The translations under genes were made by a program, and so were the position numbers. From Harmonia axyridis (lineage: Eukaryota > Arthropoda > Insecta > Coleoptera > Coccinellidae), in the NCBI RefSeq assembly GCF_914767665.1, contig NC_059502.1:51070031-51134030 (forward strand): a stretch of 64,000 bases of DNA, written 5' to 3'. The notes below the pieces were generated by a model. It saw nothing but the letters and a program-made list of their open reading frames with translations, searched no databases and was not told where the DNA came from. Shown piece by piece: positions 44,871 through 57,410 of the stretch. The stretch's first letter is position 1. Each line of letters opens with the position of its first letter.

Positions 44871-46300
44871 AATAACTTATCAACTAGGTATTTGTCAATG
44901 CTTTCTTATTCGGAAAAACGATTTTTGTTAGTTACCGCGTTGTTGGATTGCAAAGGTTACAAAGATAAACAGAACAGTAAGTGGATCACTTACCGTTCAT
45001 CGAACGAATGTATCCTTGAAACAACACCCTGTGTATAGAAATGATGTAAATCAGTTCTTAGATTTAAAAAGAGCACAAAAACTAAACGAAGTCACGTAAT
45101 TCGAATTTTCGCGCCGAAATTTTTGCTGCCCTAATTTTCAATTTGAAAGTGAAGTTTTCAATGGATATCAAAAAGTCACTTTCGGTAATAAATCATTGAA
45201 ACTATCGATTTCCTTGTTATGTTGCTTCTCTATCTTTAAATATTCTTTGGCGAGTTTTTCTAGAGCCAAGTTTAGAGGTGCTCCCACTATCAGGGGTTTG
45301 TGTTTTGTCCCGAGATTGCTGGTGGACTCTTCAGTTAGGTTATCCAGAGAGCTCTGCCTAAGACACATCCTCTGACAACGTTGTAGAGAGGTGACTCTGT
45401 TGCAACGTTATAATACCTATAAATCCGCCAGGGCCGAAGTATGTGTTTCGCGAAAACCCATAGCGCCATCTGTGAGGAAACAGAATCACTACAATTCAAA
45501 TGTTAATATAGGCAAGTATTGAGAGATCAGTCTGTCGAAATTGCGAAAATTGTTCCAAATTATATTTATTAATTTGCCTAATTCACATGGAAATACAGTG
45601 AATCGAAACGTTATATTATACATATTCTTAAACTGGAATAACAAACATGCAAAAGCTCCTATCGTCTTCAAGAATGTGAAGGATATTCACGATTCTCTTT
45701 TATTTGTAAGTCAGGTGAAGGTACCTAAGAGTGACAATTTTATTTAAACATTTAGTCCAAATAGTTCCATATTTCAATTGTATTCGATAATGGAGTGCTT
45801 ATTGCGACAATAACACAATATCCCGGCGATACGACAATAACATTTTACGCTATTCAAGCGGTATAAAGTTAACGCTAGATCGTATAAACGGTGAGACTTG
45901 GCGACGTGTAATTTCTTAATACAGCCATTTTACCTGTACAGTTGTCGCTATATTAACTTTGAGATTCGGATAATTCCATTTTTACTGCCTTTTCACTATC
46001 CTTCGTATTATTATTGGCACGTTATTTCAGGCGAGAAGAAAAATAGCAAGATTCATGACGAATTTTAGAGTTCCAGTGTAGACCACACAACACTATTCTC
46101 ATAAAGAGAAAAAACACTCAGTTTCGTTGAAAACATTTGAATTTGTGAGTTATTTTTGTGATTAACTGATAACCATTCGATAATCATTACAAAATATATG
46201 ATGAGATAATTTTCATTGATTTCTAACGATTCAAGGTTGAAATTGGAAATTAAAATTAATGTTTACTTCTCTATTTACATGTATCTATACATAGTTGAAA
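44870..46300. other. Anonymous AT-rich sequence
   Basis: Small frames at 45168-45368 (minus) and 45541-45747 (plus) are not recognised. AACACCCTGTGTATAG near 45023-45038 could be another decayed TACAGGG-family end. Confidence 0.3.
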
Positions 46301-46560
46301 TAGTATCGAATTTCGAATTTGCCACGCGGCATGAAATCTGGCAAACGCGAACAAAATAATTTTATTTGAGAGGGATTACCACCTCGTGGTTTTTCGCGTA
46401 TCCGTTGAACTTTGGTACCCATTCAGTTCTCCTCGGGCGCTTCTCGATGCACGGTATTCGAAGTTGTACATTCATTTCATTCTTTTCTTTTATGGAAGTA
46501 AATGAGTAGAGGGCAGCACTGTACGACGATTTTTACGGAATAATAATTTAACTTCTTTGG
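46300..46560. other. Less AT-rich, relic-free block
   Basis: Short GC-richer stretch; no gene is seen. Confidence 0.25.
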
Positions 46561-47050
46561 TAATGATTTTTGGTAGGTTGTTTTTCACGAATATTTCAAA
46601 AATATATCATCAATTTTTTTGCGAAAAACGCAAAAAAATTAACAAAAAAAAATTTTTTTTCTTTCATTCGTAAATTAAAAATATTTACTTTCTTCCATGT
46701 AGATTATTGTTTGAGGAACTTATGTGATAACCACATAAGAATCGGTGATTTGTAAGACGAAATACCTCTAATTTCGTCTTAACTGAGCAACCACGTGGTG
46801 GTGTTCCCTCTTAAGTTGTATCCATGATTTTTTCCAAAACTTAAAATTTTTCAATATGAAATGAAATTAATCTTCATATCTATCACTTCAACCCATGAGG
46901 TTTTGATAGTCACAATAAAAGGTTGTTTATATACATCTCAAGGTATTACGAGTGAGGTTATAAAAAAAAAAAAAAAAATGGAAATATCGAAGTTGAGAAT
47001 AATAGTACTAGTAAAATTAAAACGGCTGTTCTTTTAATTGCATGAGAAGT
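46560..47050. other. Anonymous AT-rich sequence with poly-A runs
   Basis: Contains A runs near 46632-46655 and 46962-46978. Nothing else is supported. Confidence 0.3.
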
Positions 47051-47600
47051 ATTGATGGTTGTTGTCTATGATTTAACAGTTGAAAATGTCAATATGGGTT
47101 GACATTTCTGTTCGGTAAGGTTTGGAAATTCATCATGAATCATCAGTCGTTAGTTCTTTCGAAATGTGCTGCGGTTTCGGTGAATATAAAGTGCTATCAA
47201 GCCAAGCTGACTGATCTTTTGTTTCTAAAAATTAATCATCCAAACATCAACGACATTTGGTTCCATCAAGACTTACCATACAGAGCGCAATTTATTGCAA
47301 AATCAATTTAATGACAATTTTATTTTATTTATTTAATAGTGGCCCCCTCGTTCGTGCGACTTAACGGCCCTCGATTTATTTTTATAGGGATTTTTTATGT
47401 AAAGTAATTTTTTATGTTAAGTAATTCATTCATACCGATTATACAGCAACTCTTGAAGCATTGGGAGTCAATATTCAAGCTACCATTGACGCTATACGGC
47501 CCGATATTTTGGAAAAAGTAGTGTAAAATTGGACTGATCGAATGAACTATGTAACTCGTAAACGTGGCGAACATATATGTCAAAAAATTTAATTTAAAAA
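47050..47600 (+). pseudogene. Mariner-like transposase C-terminal relic
   Basis: On the plus strand INDIWFHQDLPYRAQFIAKS (47247-47308; the usual QDGA is changed to QDLP) holds the second catalytic Asp. PPRSCDLTALDLFL (about 47345-47385) carries the third motif. TATLEALGVNIQATIDAIRP, VVxNWTDRMNYV and RGEHI finish the C-terminus near 47580. Stops at 47309 and near 47390 and 47523 break it. Same clade as 43055-43960. Confidence 0.8.
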
Positions 47601-48365
47601 ATAAATGCCATAGAATTATCTACTAGACTTTAATAAATAAATAATTAATTTCAACAATATTTCTATCTTGTGTTATTATTTAAAGTTTCTCAAACTCTGA
47701 AAAAAAACCGTTCTGCTTAAAAGTATACACTATAATCTTTGATATATCATTGAATATATTTCTAATACTGTTAAATAGCATATTAACTCAACGATAACTT
47801 CTAGGTACGACATTTTGTCATTGAAAAAAACTTGTAGAAGCTTAAAAATTCTGAATAAAGGATGAAAAATGAACAAGAACTGCAGAAACTTCAATAAACC
47901 ATACAACTTCTTCATCATAATGGAACGGTGGAGAGCCAGCGTACATCGAGAAACTACCTGTAAAAATACGAGGTACGAAAATACGAGGTCCTCAAGGGTA
48001 TCCAGCGGCAACAAAGTAGGAATTTCACTAATTTATTCGGGAACAATGTACCCCGCCGCGCATATTCTAACAGGAACGCGTTTCAAAAGCGTTGCATCCT
48101 AGGCATTTTCACCGTTTATCGAACAAAGAGGAAACGATGTAGACGGAGTGGACGACTACGTAAAAAACAAGCACGAGAATGTCGGGAAAATATTTGCTGC
48201 CCCAAATAGTTCAGCCACATATATCAGATCCTCCAGATTAACGTTTTATGTTTCCATGCGGAAAACAACGTGGGAAAAAGATAATAAAATTGAATGAAAT
48301 GTTGTACTTTGTAGAGGATCACTTATTTATAGATCAACTTCACCCATTCCAAAATATATATAATA
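47600..48365. other. Anonymous sequence
   Basis: A short GC-richer patch lies around 48010-48280. No gene or repeat that I can name. Confidence 0.3.
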
Positions 48366-49010
48366 CAATTTGAAAGGTTCTTCATGGGGTGCTGATGCCA
48401 GCACTCTTCGTACTGCAGCTTTGCCCTGGGTTTTTTATGTTGCTGAATACTGTTGTTCTGTTCGATTGCTCATGTTCATAAAATTGATGCACAGCTCACC
48501 GTTTCTATGAAAATTGTCAGTAGAACTATTCGACCTACACCTTCACATTGGTTGCCAGTGCTATCACATATACTTCCGCCTCATATTCGTAGACAGGTTG
48601 CAGTCAAGAAATCTTGGGATAAATTTAATTTCTACCCAAACTTATTTTCAATTGTATCCAACCTCCCAAATTTAAGTCACGTAAACCTTTATGAATTCAA
48701 AATTCTCTTCAATCTAATGAGAGTTACAAGGAAATTTGGTCTTCGGAAAGAAGTTCTTGTAATGTTTTGAACTAAAGTCTAATCGTTGCTCCTTCATAGA
48801 AAGTTACAGGTTTCCATGTTCCCAAGAAAATTTTATGTATTTCAAATCTATTTAGGACTAGTTATGGCCGTTCAAATGGCATTCTATTGAAAGCTCCCTA
48901 TGTGAGTGTGGCGTGGAAGAAACCATTGACAACTTGGATAGTTGTTCAATTCATAACTTGCATGGTGGTGTCCAAGTTATCCATTCAGTTTCAGATTCTT
49001 TTTAAGAATG
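48365..49010 (+). pseudogene. LINE ORF2 C-terminal relic
   Basis: SSWGADASTLRTAAL and YVAEYC (about 48383-48450) followed, after a frameshift, by HVHKIDAQLTVSMKIVSRTI and RPTPSHWLPVLSHILPPHIR (48475-48600) are the signature of the post-RT region of a LINE clade common in arthropods. LCECGVEETIDNLDSC (about 48897-48945) matches the terminal zinc-knuckle-like motif with its CxCG. The frame shifts at least twice. The exact clade is not fixed. Confidence 0.75.
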
Positions 49011-49680
49011 AGTTGCTAACTTTAAATCAATATAATGGAAACTATTACATTCATTACTTCTTTCTGGTTCTTTCTTTTTTTTTATTTCAGTCTTAATTAT
49101 TATAATTGATATGACGTCAGGAGGAAGGAGGAAGGATGAAAGAGGTTTTGTTTGAATGAAGAGGAAGCCCTTCAATATAAATACGTCAGCTTATTTTGTG
49201 AACCAATCACTATACCTATACGGGGAAAAGAGTTTTTGCTGAAGTTTTTATTTGTACTCTTGTATCATACGTTGAAATGATGCACCGGTTACATTTCTCC
49301 TGTTAATACTGAGATTTCATCTACACAAACTTTATTGTTTGAAGTTAATAATTTTTTGTGAAGAATTTCTGCAGATTCGAAATGATATCCAATCAATAAT
49401 AATGAACTAAAAGCAAAATTGTTGAAGCATAACTACGATTCAATTATACCTGAAAATTCGTAAAATGTTTATGTGAGCAGTAGACCACAACTATCAACGT
49501 TTGAATTTCCATATGGAAATGATCACGTCAATGATATTTCATTATTTTATCGATATATTATGAGCTATTCGGTTCCAGGTTTTCTGCCAATCAACTACTT
49601 ATCTGAACAGCAATCGCCAAGTGACATTCTGCGCCGAATCACCTTGTGAATTAACTACCGAATTTACCATATTTCACTGG
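49010..49680. other. Anonymous AT-rich sequence
   Basis: No feature before the putative promoter at 49690. Confidence 0.3.
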
Positions 49681-49689
49681 CGAAAAAGC

Positions 49690-49697
49690 TATAAAAT
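49690..49697 (+). promoter_or_regulatory. TATA box upstream of the micropeptide ORF
   Basis: CTATAAAATAAC lies about 85 bp before the ATG at 49776. A start site 25-30 bp downstream would leave a 5' UTR of about 50 bp. TCAGTT, an arthropod-initiator-like motif, is near 49706 but rather close to the TATA. Confidence 0.35.
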
Positions 49698-49775
49698 AAC
49701 ATTTCAGTTTCAATTCGAATCGAGGCTAGAAAGCATTGTATCCACTCTGGTGAAAACCTGGTAAATTGTACAGTC

Positions 49776-49971
49776 ATGTGGAATAGCAATTTCTTTTTAT
49801 ATTTTATGGCTATTTTTATTGCAGTTTATTTGCTGAACACAGAAGGTATGTGAAATTTCATAAACTAAAAATTGGTTATAATTCGATTCATTATAAATTT
49901 CAGAAGAGTTTGAGTGGCTCAAGAAAAAAGGGTTGTTGCTGAACTCGGGAGATCGAGTGTATGCTAAATGA
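49776..49971 (+). CDS. Putative two-exon membrane or secreted micropeptide (45 aa)
   Basis: Exon 1 is 49776-49845 and exon 2 is 49904-49971. The 58 bp intron starts GTATGT and ends ATTTCAG, and the join is in frame. The peptide has a hydrophobic N-terminal segment (residues 6-20, FFLYFMAIFIAVYLL) that could be a signal peptide or membrane anchor, then EEEFEWLKKK and a basic/polar tail ending VYAK. TATAAAA lies 85 bp upstream and AATAAA (about 50048) 75 bp downstream. I recognise no family. The complete gene architecture in so short a space is the argument for it. A chance combination in AT-rich DNA remains possible. Confidence 0.4.
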
Positions 49972-50046
49972 AGTATTTATGCATATCTTCATTCAAGAAA
50001 TTGAGGGATAGATAATTGTTATAACATTGTTTTCATTATTTTTGAA

Positions 50047-50055
50047 AAATAAATT
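50047..50055 (+). terminator. AATAAA after the micropeptide ORF
   Basis: AAAATAAATTGAAG about 75 bp after the stop codon is a standard polyadenylation signal in a plausible position. Confidence 0.35.
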
Positions 50056-50059
50056 GAAG

Positions 50060-50585
50060 TAACAGAAAAATCTGATAATTATGTGTTCGCAGTACTTTCA
50101 TAGTATTCAGGATGATTATCATTACCTTATTATTTTTTATACTGAAATTTTATATCGCAAAAGTCTTCTCACAGTAAAATCACAGTCGAATTTTTGAACT
50201 GAATCAATCGTATGGAAAAAAGAATTAATGACACGGATAAAAAAGAATTTAGCTAGCTTTCATTCCTTTTCTATACAAGGCACAAATTATTTGAAGTTTC
50301 CAAATGAGTAATTCAGACTCCCACGACCAGTTAAATGCCATGGAAAACGCAACATAACCCCTACATAGTTTAATGACTAAAATCATTAAAAAACTAGTGT
50401 ATATAGCAAACTTTGTTCTACCTGAAAATCGGCTCCTTAAGATGACTCAATTGATACCGAAAAACATCGTACCACTTTTATAGTTTCTTTTTTAAATATA
50501 AATATTATTTGATTTTTATTTTTTGTGTACTTTCTGGAATTATACATGGTGTAATTGAAATGACTTGTATTCTTCTATGAAAATT
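50060..50585. other. Anonymous AT-rich sequence
   Basis: Nothing supportable is seen. Confidence 0.3.
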
Positions 50586-50589
50586 ACTC

Positions 50590-50995
50590 AGGTATTGAAG
50601 TCTAGATAATGTAATTTTTCGAATAAGGTAATAATCTCCTACCAAAATTATCCAGTGGTATAGATACAGGGATACGATGATCCTTTTCTTTAAACATTCT
50701 AGGCCAACGAAAATAAATAAAAAAAAAATTCTCTTGAATTTTTTTCATAGAATGAACCATTTTCGAGGTAATCGAGTATAAAGCAAACACTATCCTTTTA
50801 TGAAAAAAATTCAGGATACCTTTTTCTTTGAGTAAAACTCTGTTGATTTCAGAAATGAAATAACTTTCTCGGAAAAATGTCAGTGGCGTAGATTTTCAAT
50901 AGGAAAAGGATCATCGTACCTTTATATCTACGCCACTGGGTGATTTTGGCAGGAGACACTTACCTAATTACATTATCTTGATTACAATATCTAAA
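50590..50995. repeat. Foldback repeat with CAGTGGCGTAGAT arms
   Basis: AGATAATGTAAT..GGTAATAATCTCCTACCAAA..CCAGTGGTATAGATAC..ACGATGATCCTTTTC at 50602-50690 is mirrored as GAAAAGGATCATCGTACCTT..ATCTACGCCACTGGGTGATT..GGCAGGAGACAC..ATTACATTATCT at 50900-50985. A further CAGTGGCGTAGATTTTC copy is at 50881. Non-coding, MITE-like. Confidence 0.7.
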
Positions 50996-51420
50996 AATTC
51001 AAACAATGAATGTAAAAATACCAGAGTTATAAATAAAAAAGTGTTTTTTTTCAAACCTTAACACCCTGCATCTCGAAAACTGAGATTATTGAGATATTTG
51101 TTTATATGAACTTTTTTCATGGAGAAAGTTGTTATATCTGATGCCAAAGTTATTGATCTGAAATTTGGGCCATACTGCAAAATGTATATTATATTGTCAA
51201 TAATCATTCCAATGGAGAAGAAAGGCTGGATGGAAATAAGTTGAAAGCATTCCTTCATTTGCATAATTTTTAGTAACATAGTCTTAACTATACTCTTTCG
51301 GTATAATAGTTTATCCTCCTAATAATTCAATTGTGAACATCACCAACACTCAAAAGTCAAAGATTGTCATAGAAACATAGACACTTCCAATTCCTCGAAA
51401 CTGTTCAAATCTCCTTCCAT
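50995..51420. other. AT-rich sequence with a possible TIR-family end
   Basis: TTAACACCCTGCATCTCGAA near 51059 resembles a decayed right end of the ACAGGGTG family. The 73-codon minus-strand frame there is probably repeat-derived. Confidence 0.3.
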
Positions 51421-52060
51421 TTCACACTTCTATAAATGTTATTTCCCTCGAAGCAATCCCCCCCACATCAACGGACCCTTCGAGTCCTCAACATTCCCAG
51501 TCACCCACAATTTCCATATCATCGACTTTTCGAATAATGAAATTCCAACTAGCATTAATACCCACACCCGATATGAACTTCCACTAACGCCGCCTAGCAG
51601 ATTTATTACGGAACTCTATGCCCGACCCGTCGTTCGATATATCACCATTTGCCGTTTGGCAAAGTCTCTGCGTATAATAATAAGTGAAAACTCCGGATTG
51701 TGTATATCAGGCCGTGTTTTGCAACATCCCAGGACGCCCCGACTAACAGCGTTTCAAGTTGGTAACTGCGATAGATGCCCAATTTAAAGTTGCAAACTCG
51801 TCTAGCAAAACGTCCAGTGTACTCGGGGCGAACCATCTGTATGCCGAGCAACAACTTGTTCGGCACGAATTATTCACGAGTACAACCCCGAAAAGTTACC
51901 ACTTGATTGCTCCAGATAACAATAGGCCACTCACTACCAATTTGTTCTAACTAACGAATGGGCGGTCTCGGATGATATCATTCTCGGTTTCTTTATTCGA
52001 ACAATTCGAGTGGTTAGATAGATCCGAGGGGTGCACGTAGGTAACTAATTTAAAATTGTA
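51420..52060. other. Less AT-rich, relic-free block
   Basis: GC-richer unique-looking sequence. Frames are open on both strands near 51642-51950. Candidate conserved non-coding DNA. Confidence 0.35.
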
Positions 52061-52106
52061 CAGGCTGTTGATTGATTGACTCTACCTACAAACGTAAAGG
52101 GAATTA

Positions 52107-52160
52107 TAAGTTTTCGTCTTGAAATCACACAAATTAGAGTGATTTCAAGACGAAAACTTA
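52107..52160. repeat. Perfect 22 bp inverted repeat, 10-base loop
   Basis: TAAGTTTTCGTCTTGAAATC.. (52107-52128) is the exact reverse complement of ..GATTTCAAGACGAAAACTTA (52139-52160), separated by ten bases. It is the most perfect short hairpin in the window. Function unknown. Confidence 0.9.
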
Positions 52161-52199
52161 AAATTCTTATATGATCAATTAGTGAAACTGGGGAAATAA

Positions 52200-54220
52200 A
52201 ATAATGCATGTAATAAATTAATTATCCCAAAGTTTGTTCAGGTTCTGTTATTGAAAAATTCAAATATCAACATTGAATACGACAAAAAAGTTTTTACATT
52301 ATTGAGCATGATCTCATGATGATGACCTTCGTTATTTTATGGAAGCTGAAAGTTTAATAATAATGTATAATAATATTTTTGTATTTTATAATATTAGAAT
52401 AACATTTTTTACTTTATATAACATCGATATCTCAAAGATCGCAATCGAGTAAGCAATCTCGCCCGCACTTTCAACGGACTCGCAATGTATTAGGCAAGAT
52501 GTAAACAACATTATTACTCTCCGTCTATTGAAATCAATTTTTTTATAGGTTCTCAAATAACATAAATAAAAATAAAATTTAGCTTTATACTATAACGAAA
52601 GTAAAATTGTAATTATAAATGTTTAGGGCTGCCTGGCAAGGGGTACCAATTGTAATAAGTGTCCGGCATTGGAAGACGAGTTTTCTTAACTTATCCCGAA
52701 AAAAAATTATCTTTATACTTTAGAGGAGTGTATACCGTTTTAGCGATCAATTAAAAAATTAGTACACTTTATTTTACGCTAGAGATTCACATGTGGTTTT
52801 CACTATTATACATCTTTTATTTTTTTATGAATTTTCACATGAAATATTATACGAAAGTTTCGTCAAATGCTGAAAAAACGGTTTTTCTAAAATCGGAAAT
52901 GAAGACGTAAAAACGTATTTTGAATTCTTGCATGTGATAGGAAAATACGGTAAACCAGAAGAATGATTGCTTCAATCATCCTGAAAAGTATTGGGATCTC
53001 AAAAATGCTGAGGAGGGAGGAGTAGTAGAATTTTAGCATATCACGAGAAAGTAAAGTGGTATAAACCCCTCTAAACGAATTTAAGGTACTATTTGGAGTG
53101 ATTTATTGCACTCACATAGAAATTTTAAACAAAAAATCCATGGAGACGAATACATAAAGCTGAAAAACAAGACTACCCGTAATGTTCGAGCGACGTTTGA
53201 CTTCAAAGAAAATTTACAAGTATTGATGTCAGTTGGCCTGGATCCGTGTGGACGACGCCAGAATTTGGAGATATTCTCAAGTCGGAGAAGTTATGCATTC
53301 AAATCGAACGCAGTTCTAATGATGATGGATATGGATTAGAGCCAAGGCTGCACCCTTTTAAGATCCAGGTAATGAAGTAACGATAATATTCAATAACCAG
53401 CTTGAAAAGAAAAGAATCACAATATTGCAGTAGGTCCATTCCTAGACGACCATCTCAAAGATCTGAGCGTGAAGAGCATAACGCAAACCCTCTTATAAGG
53501 AAACCCCTAGGAAACACAAAAGACCGTAGATGGCACTTCCTTAGGAAGTGTGTATTAAAACCAAACTCTTACTGTCATAGAGATTGTCTAACGATTAACC
53601 TAACCTTCTCAGTGGCATATTGCCACCTGCTAGAGCAGATCAAAATAGGTCACCAGAGGTGAATTATATTGAGATTGAGCAGTAAAAGGCTAATAGCCTG
53701 ACTGCAATAGAGAAAGAAGTTTCAAGTATTGCAGTATGCTTTTAATTCAAGCCATTTTTAAGTCAGATTAAGGGGAAAATTAAACAATTATTTAAATAGT
53801 TCGAAGAAACGACAGTGTATTTCTGCTGGACTATCAACAACCAGAACAGTTGATTTCCTCATGTCAACAAGAGCAGAAGGATTTGCTCGCAAGTAAGAGG
53901 TGATCATTATCCATATGTTTTTACTTCTATCTTTTCCCTTTTTTGTATCAATATGGATCAATATTTACCGTTCTCTTACGCAACTTCTACTTACTATCGC
54001 TCAAAACTATTTTGTAGACTTTTTACTGACTTTGAACGTGATTCTTTCATCACGTTTAGAGTCAGCATACCATTTTTCAACCTTTATTGTTGAGGAAAAT
54101 GGTCTGAATGAAACTTATCAAGCTATGTTTTGTGCTATTGTCATCTTCAGAACATTCAAAAATTACATTTGTTAGCAATTCAAACTTCATTCGAGAGGTA
54201 GATCTAGTGAAGTCAGAGTG
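52200..54220. other. Anonymous AT-rich sequence
   Basis: Plus-strand frames at 53106-53339, 53402-53662 and 53900-54175 show no family resemblance. The stretch 53100-53680 is somewhat less AT-rich and could be decayed transposon sequence. Confidence 0.3.
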
Positions 54221-54720
54221 AGAGTAGACACGTCTTCCCCCACCACTTTCCTACGCCATTACGCAATTCAACCTCAAGGAAACGTTCATCCAGCGCCCGA
54301 ATTGAAGGAGATTTTCTCTACGCGGCCGTGAAATGTCTTAATGACGCCTATTACGTCTTCTTGATGGCTAAGAGGTCAACATAATTGACTCAGGGCTGCG
54401 GTCCTGCGGAGGTGACTCCTCTGCGACTATTATTTTCCAGGATGATGATTGCGTAGCAGTAGGTGCCCCTTGGAAAATTGCTGTCGCTGGCCGTTATTGC
54501 TTGTTTGATGGAAGAACGGAGGTTTGACGGGCGTTCAATAGACTTGGCGGCTTCGACACGGTTCGATTCATCGGATTTCCCGGAAACTAAGTCCCGGCTA
54601 TGAAAGCCTGGGAAACGAATATGACTCTTTCGGTTATCGATTATTATCGGATGGTTGAAGGTCATTCGGTTTTCTCCCTATAAGGCTCACTATCTGTTGG
54701 CACTACGTTAAGACATAGAA
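54220..54720. other. Less AT-rich, relic-free block
   Basis: GC-richer sequence. A 91-codon minus-strand frame (54390-54665) is not recognised. Confidence 0.3.
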
Positions 54721-55340
54721 TAGTATTTATATACTAAGCTGTCCACTTTGAAATCATAGTCTCCTAGAGGACAGACAAATATTAATGTCAACCTATACAT
54801 TGTATACATTGATGTTGTTACTTGATACATTGTTGTTCAAATATAATTCATAAACAATTGAGTTTCTAAACTTCCAAGCATTATAACACTAATACATGAC
54901 TAACCTCAGAAACTGGCAGCTAAATACAAAAACTTGTCATCCAAGTTATCGAAAAACTCTATGCCTTTTTATATTCTCTAAAAACGTAGAACCATGAGAA
55001 ACAGCGTCTGAAAAATTGGACACTTGAAATGAAACAAATGATAGTCCAGTAAGTAAGTATCCCATTGCCATGGCAACAAGTTGAATCCTATGCAGTATAT
55101 AAACTTCTTGATTTTTGAAAGAAAAAGAACCAAAAGAACCAAAAAAAAATCAACTGTGCAGAAAGAGAATGCCTGAGAATCCTTCCACTATCAATCACAT
55201 CAAGGTTTTCAATAAAATATATCCTCATGCTATTTTAGATTAATTGAAAACAATTGGCAATACGTTAACTATCACTTTCAACTCTCCAACTTTTGAATGG
55301 ACTCGATCCTTCATTGGCGGAAATTCATTGATCGTTTTTG
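54720..55340. other. Anonymous AT-rich sequence
   Basis: No supported feature. Confidence 0.3.
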
Positions 55341-55347
55341 AGAGCCT

Positions 55348-55620
55348 CTAGTAAAGATTAGCCCTTCTTTTGGGCGGTGTGAACTCCATTTTGGCATTGA
55401 TATTCCTGATATTAGATCTTAAATCTTTATTTAAATAAATACTTTTTTGGTGCATTAGAGCAAGTATTTCCTTTGTTGTCCAAGGTTTGTTTGACTTATT
55501 TTCGTATCTCGTTTTCAGGAATTTCTCTTCTGTTGACAGTATTGTGTGTATGCTCATACCCCTTCTACATCTACAGCGTAGATGGACTGTTGTTTCCAAT
55601 CTTTAATGTTTGTTCGCAGA
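55348..55620 (-). pseudogene. Possible LINE ORF2 fragment (EN-RT linker)
   Basis: The minus-strand frame contains NKPWTTKEILALMHQKSIYL, which resembles the K-P-W-[IV]-T..I-L pattern between the endonuclease and reverse transcriptase of LINE ORF2 proteins. The surrounding sequence is too decayed to extend it. Confidence 0.45.
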
Positions 55621-56760
55621 AATTGTGTTATTATTGATGTTATCTTCTTTCGGCAGTGAAAGTTCATTATTAAACTGAATGAAACGCAATTGACTTCCTC
55701 AAATTTGTAGTAATCAATTTTGTTTTTTAATTATTCACAATCTACTCTTTGAGTCTAGTGAAAATTTTTCTATGTGATATTTATCAGCAATGAATCTTTT
55801 AAATCCAGCATTAATTTAGTTTTGAATTCAACTGAGAAAGAACTTTTCAGAATTATTTGAAACGACTGAGGTGAGGATTTCGTAAAAAAGTATTCAGGGA
55901 CGTATTAGCATTACCCACTTCGAAATTTGTGTTTGTTTATAGTCTAGTTCTCGAAAAATGATAATAAGATTTCTTGGTTCTTAACATTGGAAATTTATAG
56001 AAGTTAAAGAGTTCTCGAGATAGGAAATTCAAACGGTCAATAAAAACGATGAAGTTTTGGTGTTGAGTATTGTTTTCTTTTGATTTTCATAAAGGGTTTT
56101 TAAAAGGGAATGGACCAAGTAAGGCTCAGCACTTGTTAGCAGTTGTTGTGTCAAGAAAATTCGAATTTGTTTACAATACGACGAGAGGTGATTCAATTAA
56201 CTGAATAATGTTTTCCATTAGTACTTCTTGAATTGCTCTGGGTATTCACAAATGAGCAAAGATTTCGATTAAACAATTGAACAATGTCTATAAGTTATTA
56301 GTCCAAACGTTATTGAAGCGTGTAACTTTCCATGATGAAATGGCCTAACCTGCTAAATACAAATGACATAAGAAATTTCAAAAATTAATACACAGCGTAG
56401 CAATTATAACCATTTTAAATTGTATTGTTCATCTCAGAAAACTCTATACACAAGAAAAAGCTGATGTTTTTTCTGCCATAGTGATTCTCAACCTAAAATT
56501 AGTAGATAAATATTAAATACTCCACTTTATAGAAGAAGATAATATAGATACCAAGAACAGATTATATAACTAAAAGGCAAATGAACAGATTTGGTCGAAA
56601 ACAATTCATTTATGAACTAAAGAAAAAGTAACCCTTGTTATTGATAATGAAGAATATTATTTGCTGTGGGAATTCCGTAGTACAAGAAATTTCCACTCTT
56701 GCAAAGAACAAAAGAAGCAGTATCGAGTTTAAGTTGAATACGAGATGATAAACGATTCGA
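55620..56760. repeat. AT-rich interval; 56165-56440 repeats 21955-22225
   Basis: The repeat is in direct orientation and diverged (CAATACGACGA, TGAATAATGTT, GATTTCGATTAAACAATT, ATTTTAAATTGTA). The rest is anonymous. Confidence 0.4.
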
Positions 56761-57060
56761 CCCGACAGAAGTCCCGATACTTGGCAAAATAAGAACGTAA
56801 ACAAGGCCATCGACCAAGTGCCCCAGATTTCTGTCTAAACGGGACCGGGAGTGTGTTTACAGTCTATCCCTCTCTCTGCTTCAGGGGACCCGAGTCGATG
56901 CAGGCTTTGTGAAATCAGCGGGTTATGAAATTGGCAAATTTCCCCGTGAGTTTTTTGATGCGACATCAGCACCCTGATTTCGCAAACGGCATATTTTTTC
57001 CTAGGGGCAGGCCAGAGTCGTATCCAGGAAAGATATTCACTTTGCGAAAAACTTATAGAG
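56760..57060. other. Less AT-rich, relic-free block
   Basis: GC-richer segment without gene or repeat evidence. Confidence 0.3.
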
Positions 57061-57229
57061 TGTGTAAAAGCCGAATGGAATGAATTAATTATTTAGGTTA
57101 CTGCACATATTTATGGAAAATCCCCAAAAACGTCGAATTTATATTTCAAATTGTCATTCTTCTTCGTAAAAATGCGAACCTCACCTTCAACCTCCTTCGG
57201 GATACAGGTACAACCTCCAACTTTTCAAA

Positions 57230-57410
57230 TGGAAAGTATGAGGTTGTGATGCTTCGTGTGACAGGTCTCTATTCAGAAATGTTACTGCTTTCAATAATAC
57301 TACAAGGTCTCCGGATTTAATACCTTTAAATTATTTCTTCGGTCAGTACAACATTTATAGATTTGAAAATATTGAGAAAATCTAACGGTGGTAAATTCGG
57401 AGACTTTGGT
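57230..57410 (+). pseudogene. Possible mariner-like fragment (third catalytic motif)
   Basis: RSPDLIPLNYFFGQY (about 57307-57350) fits the R-S-P-D-L-x-P-L-D-[YF]-F-x-x-G motif of Tc1/mariner transposases, with the last Asp changed to Asn. The flanks are too decayed to extend it. Short, so moderate confidence. Confidence 0.45.

Noticed and set aside
53100..53665. Two basic plus-strand frames as exons of a host gene
   Set aside because: No motif, no consistent splice sites joining them, and poor codon-like pattern.
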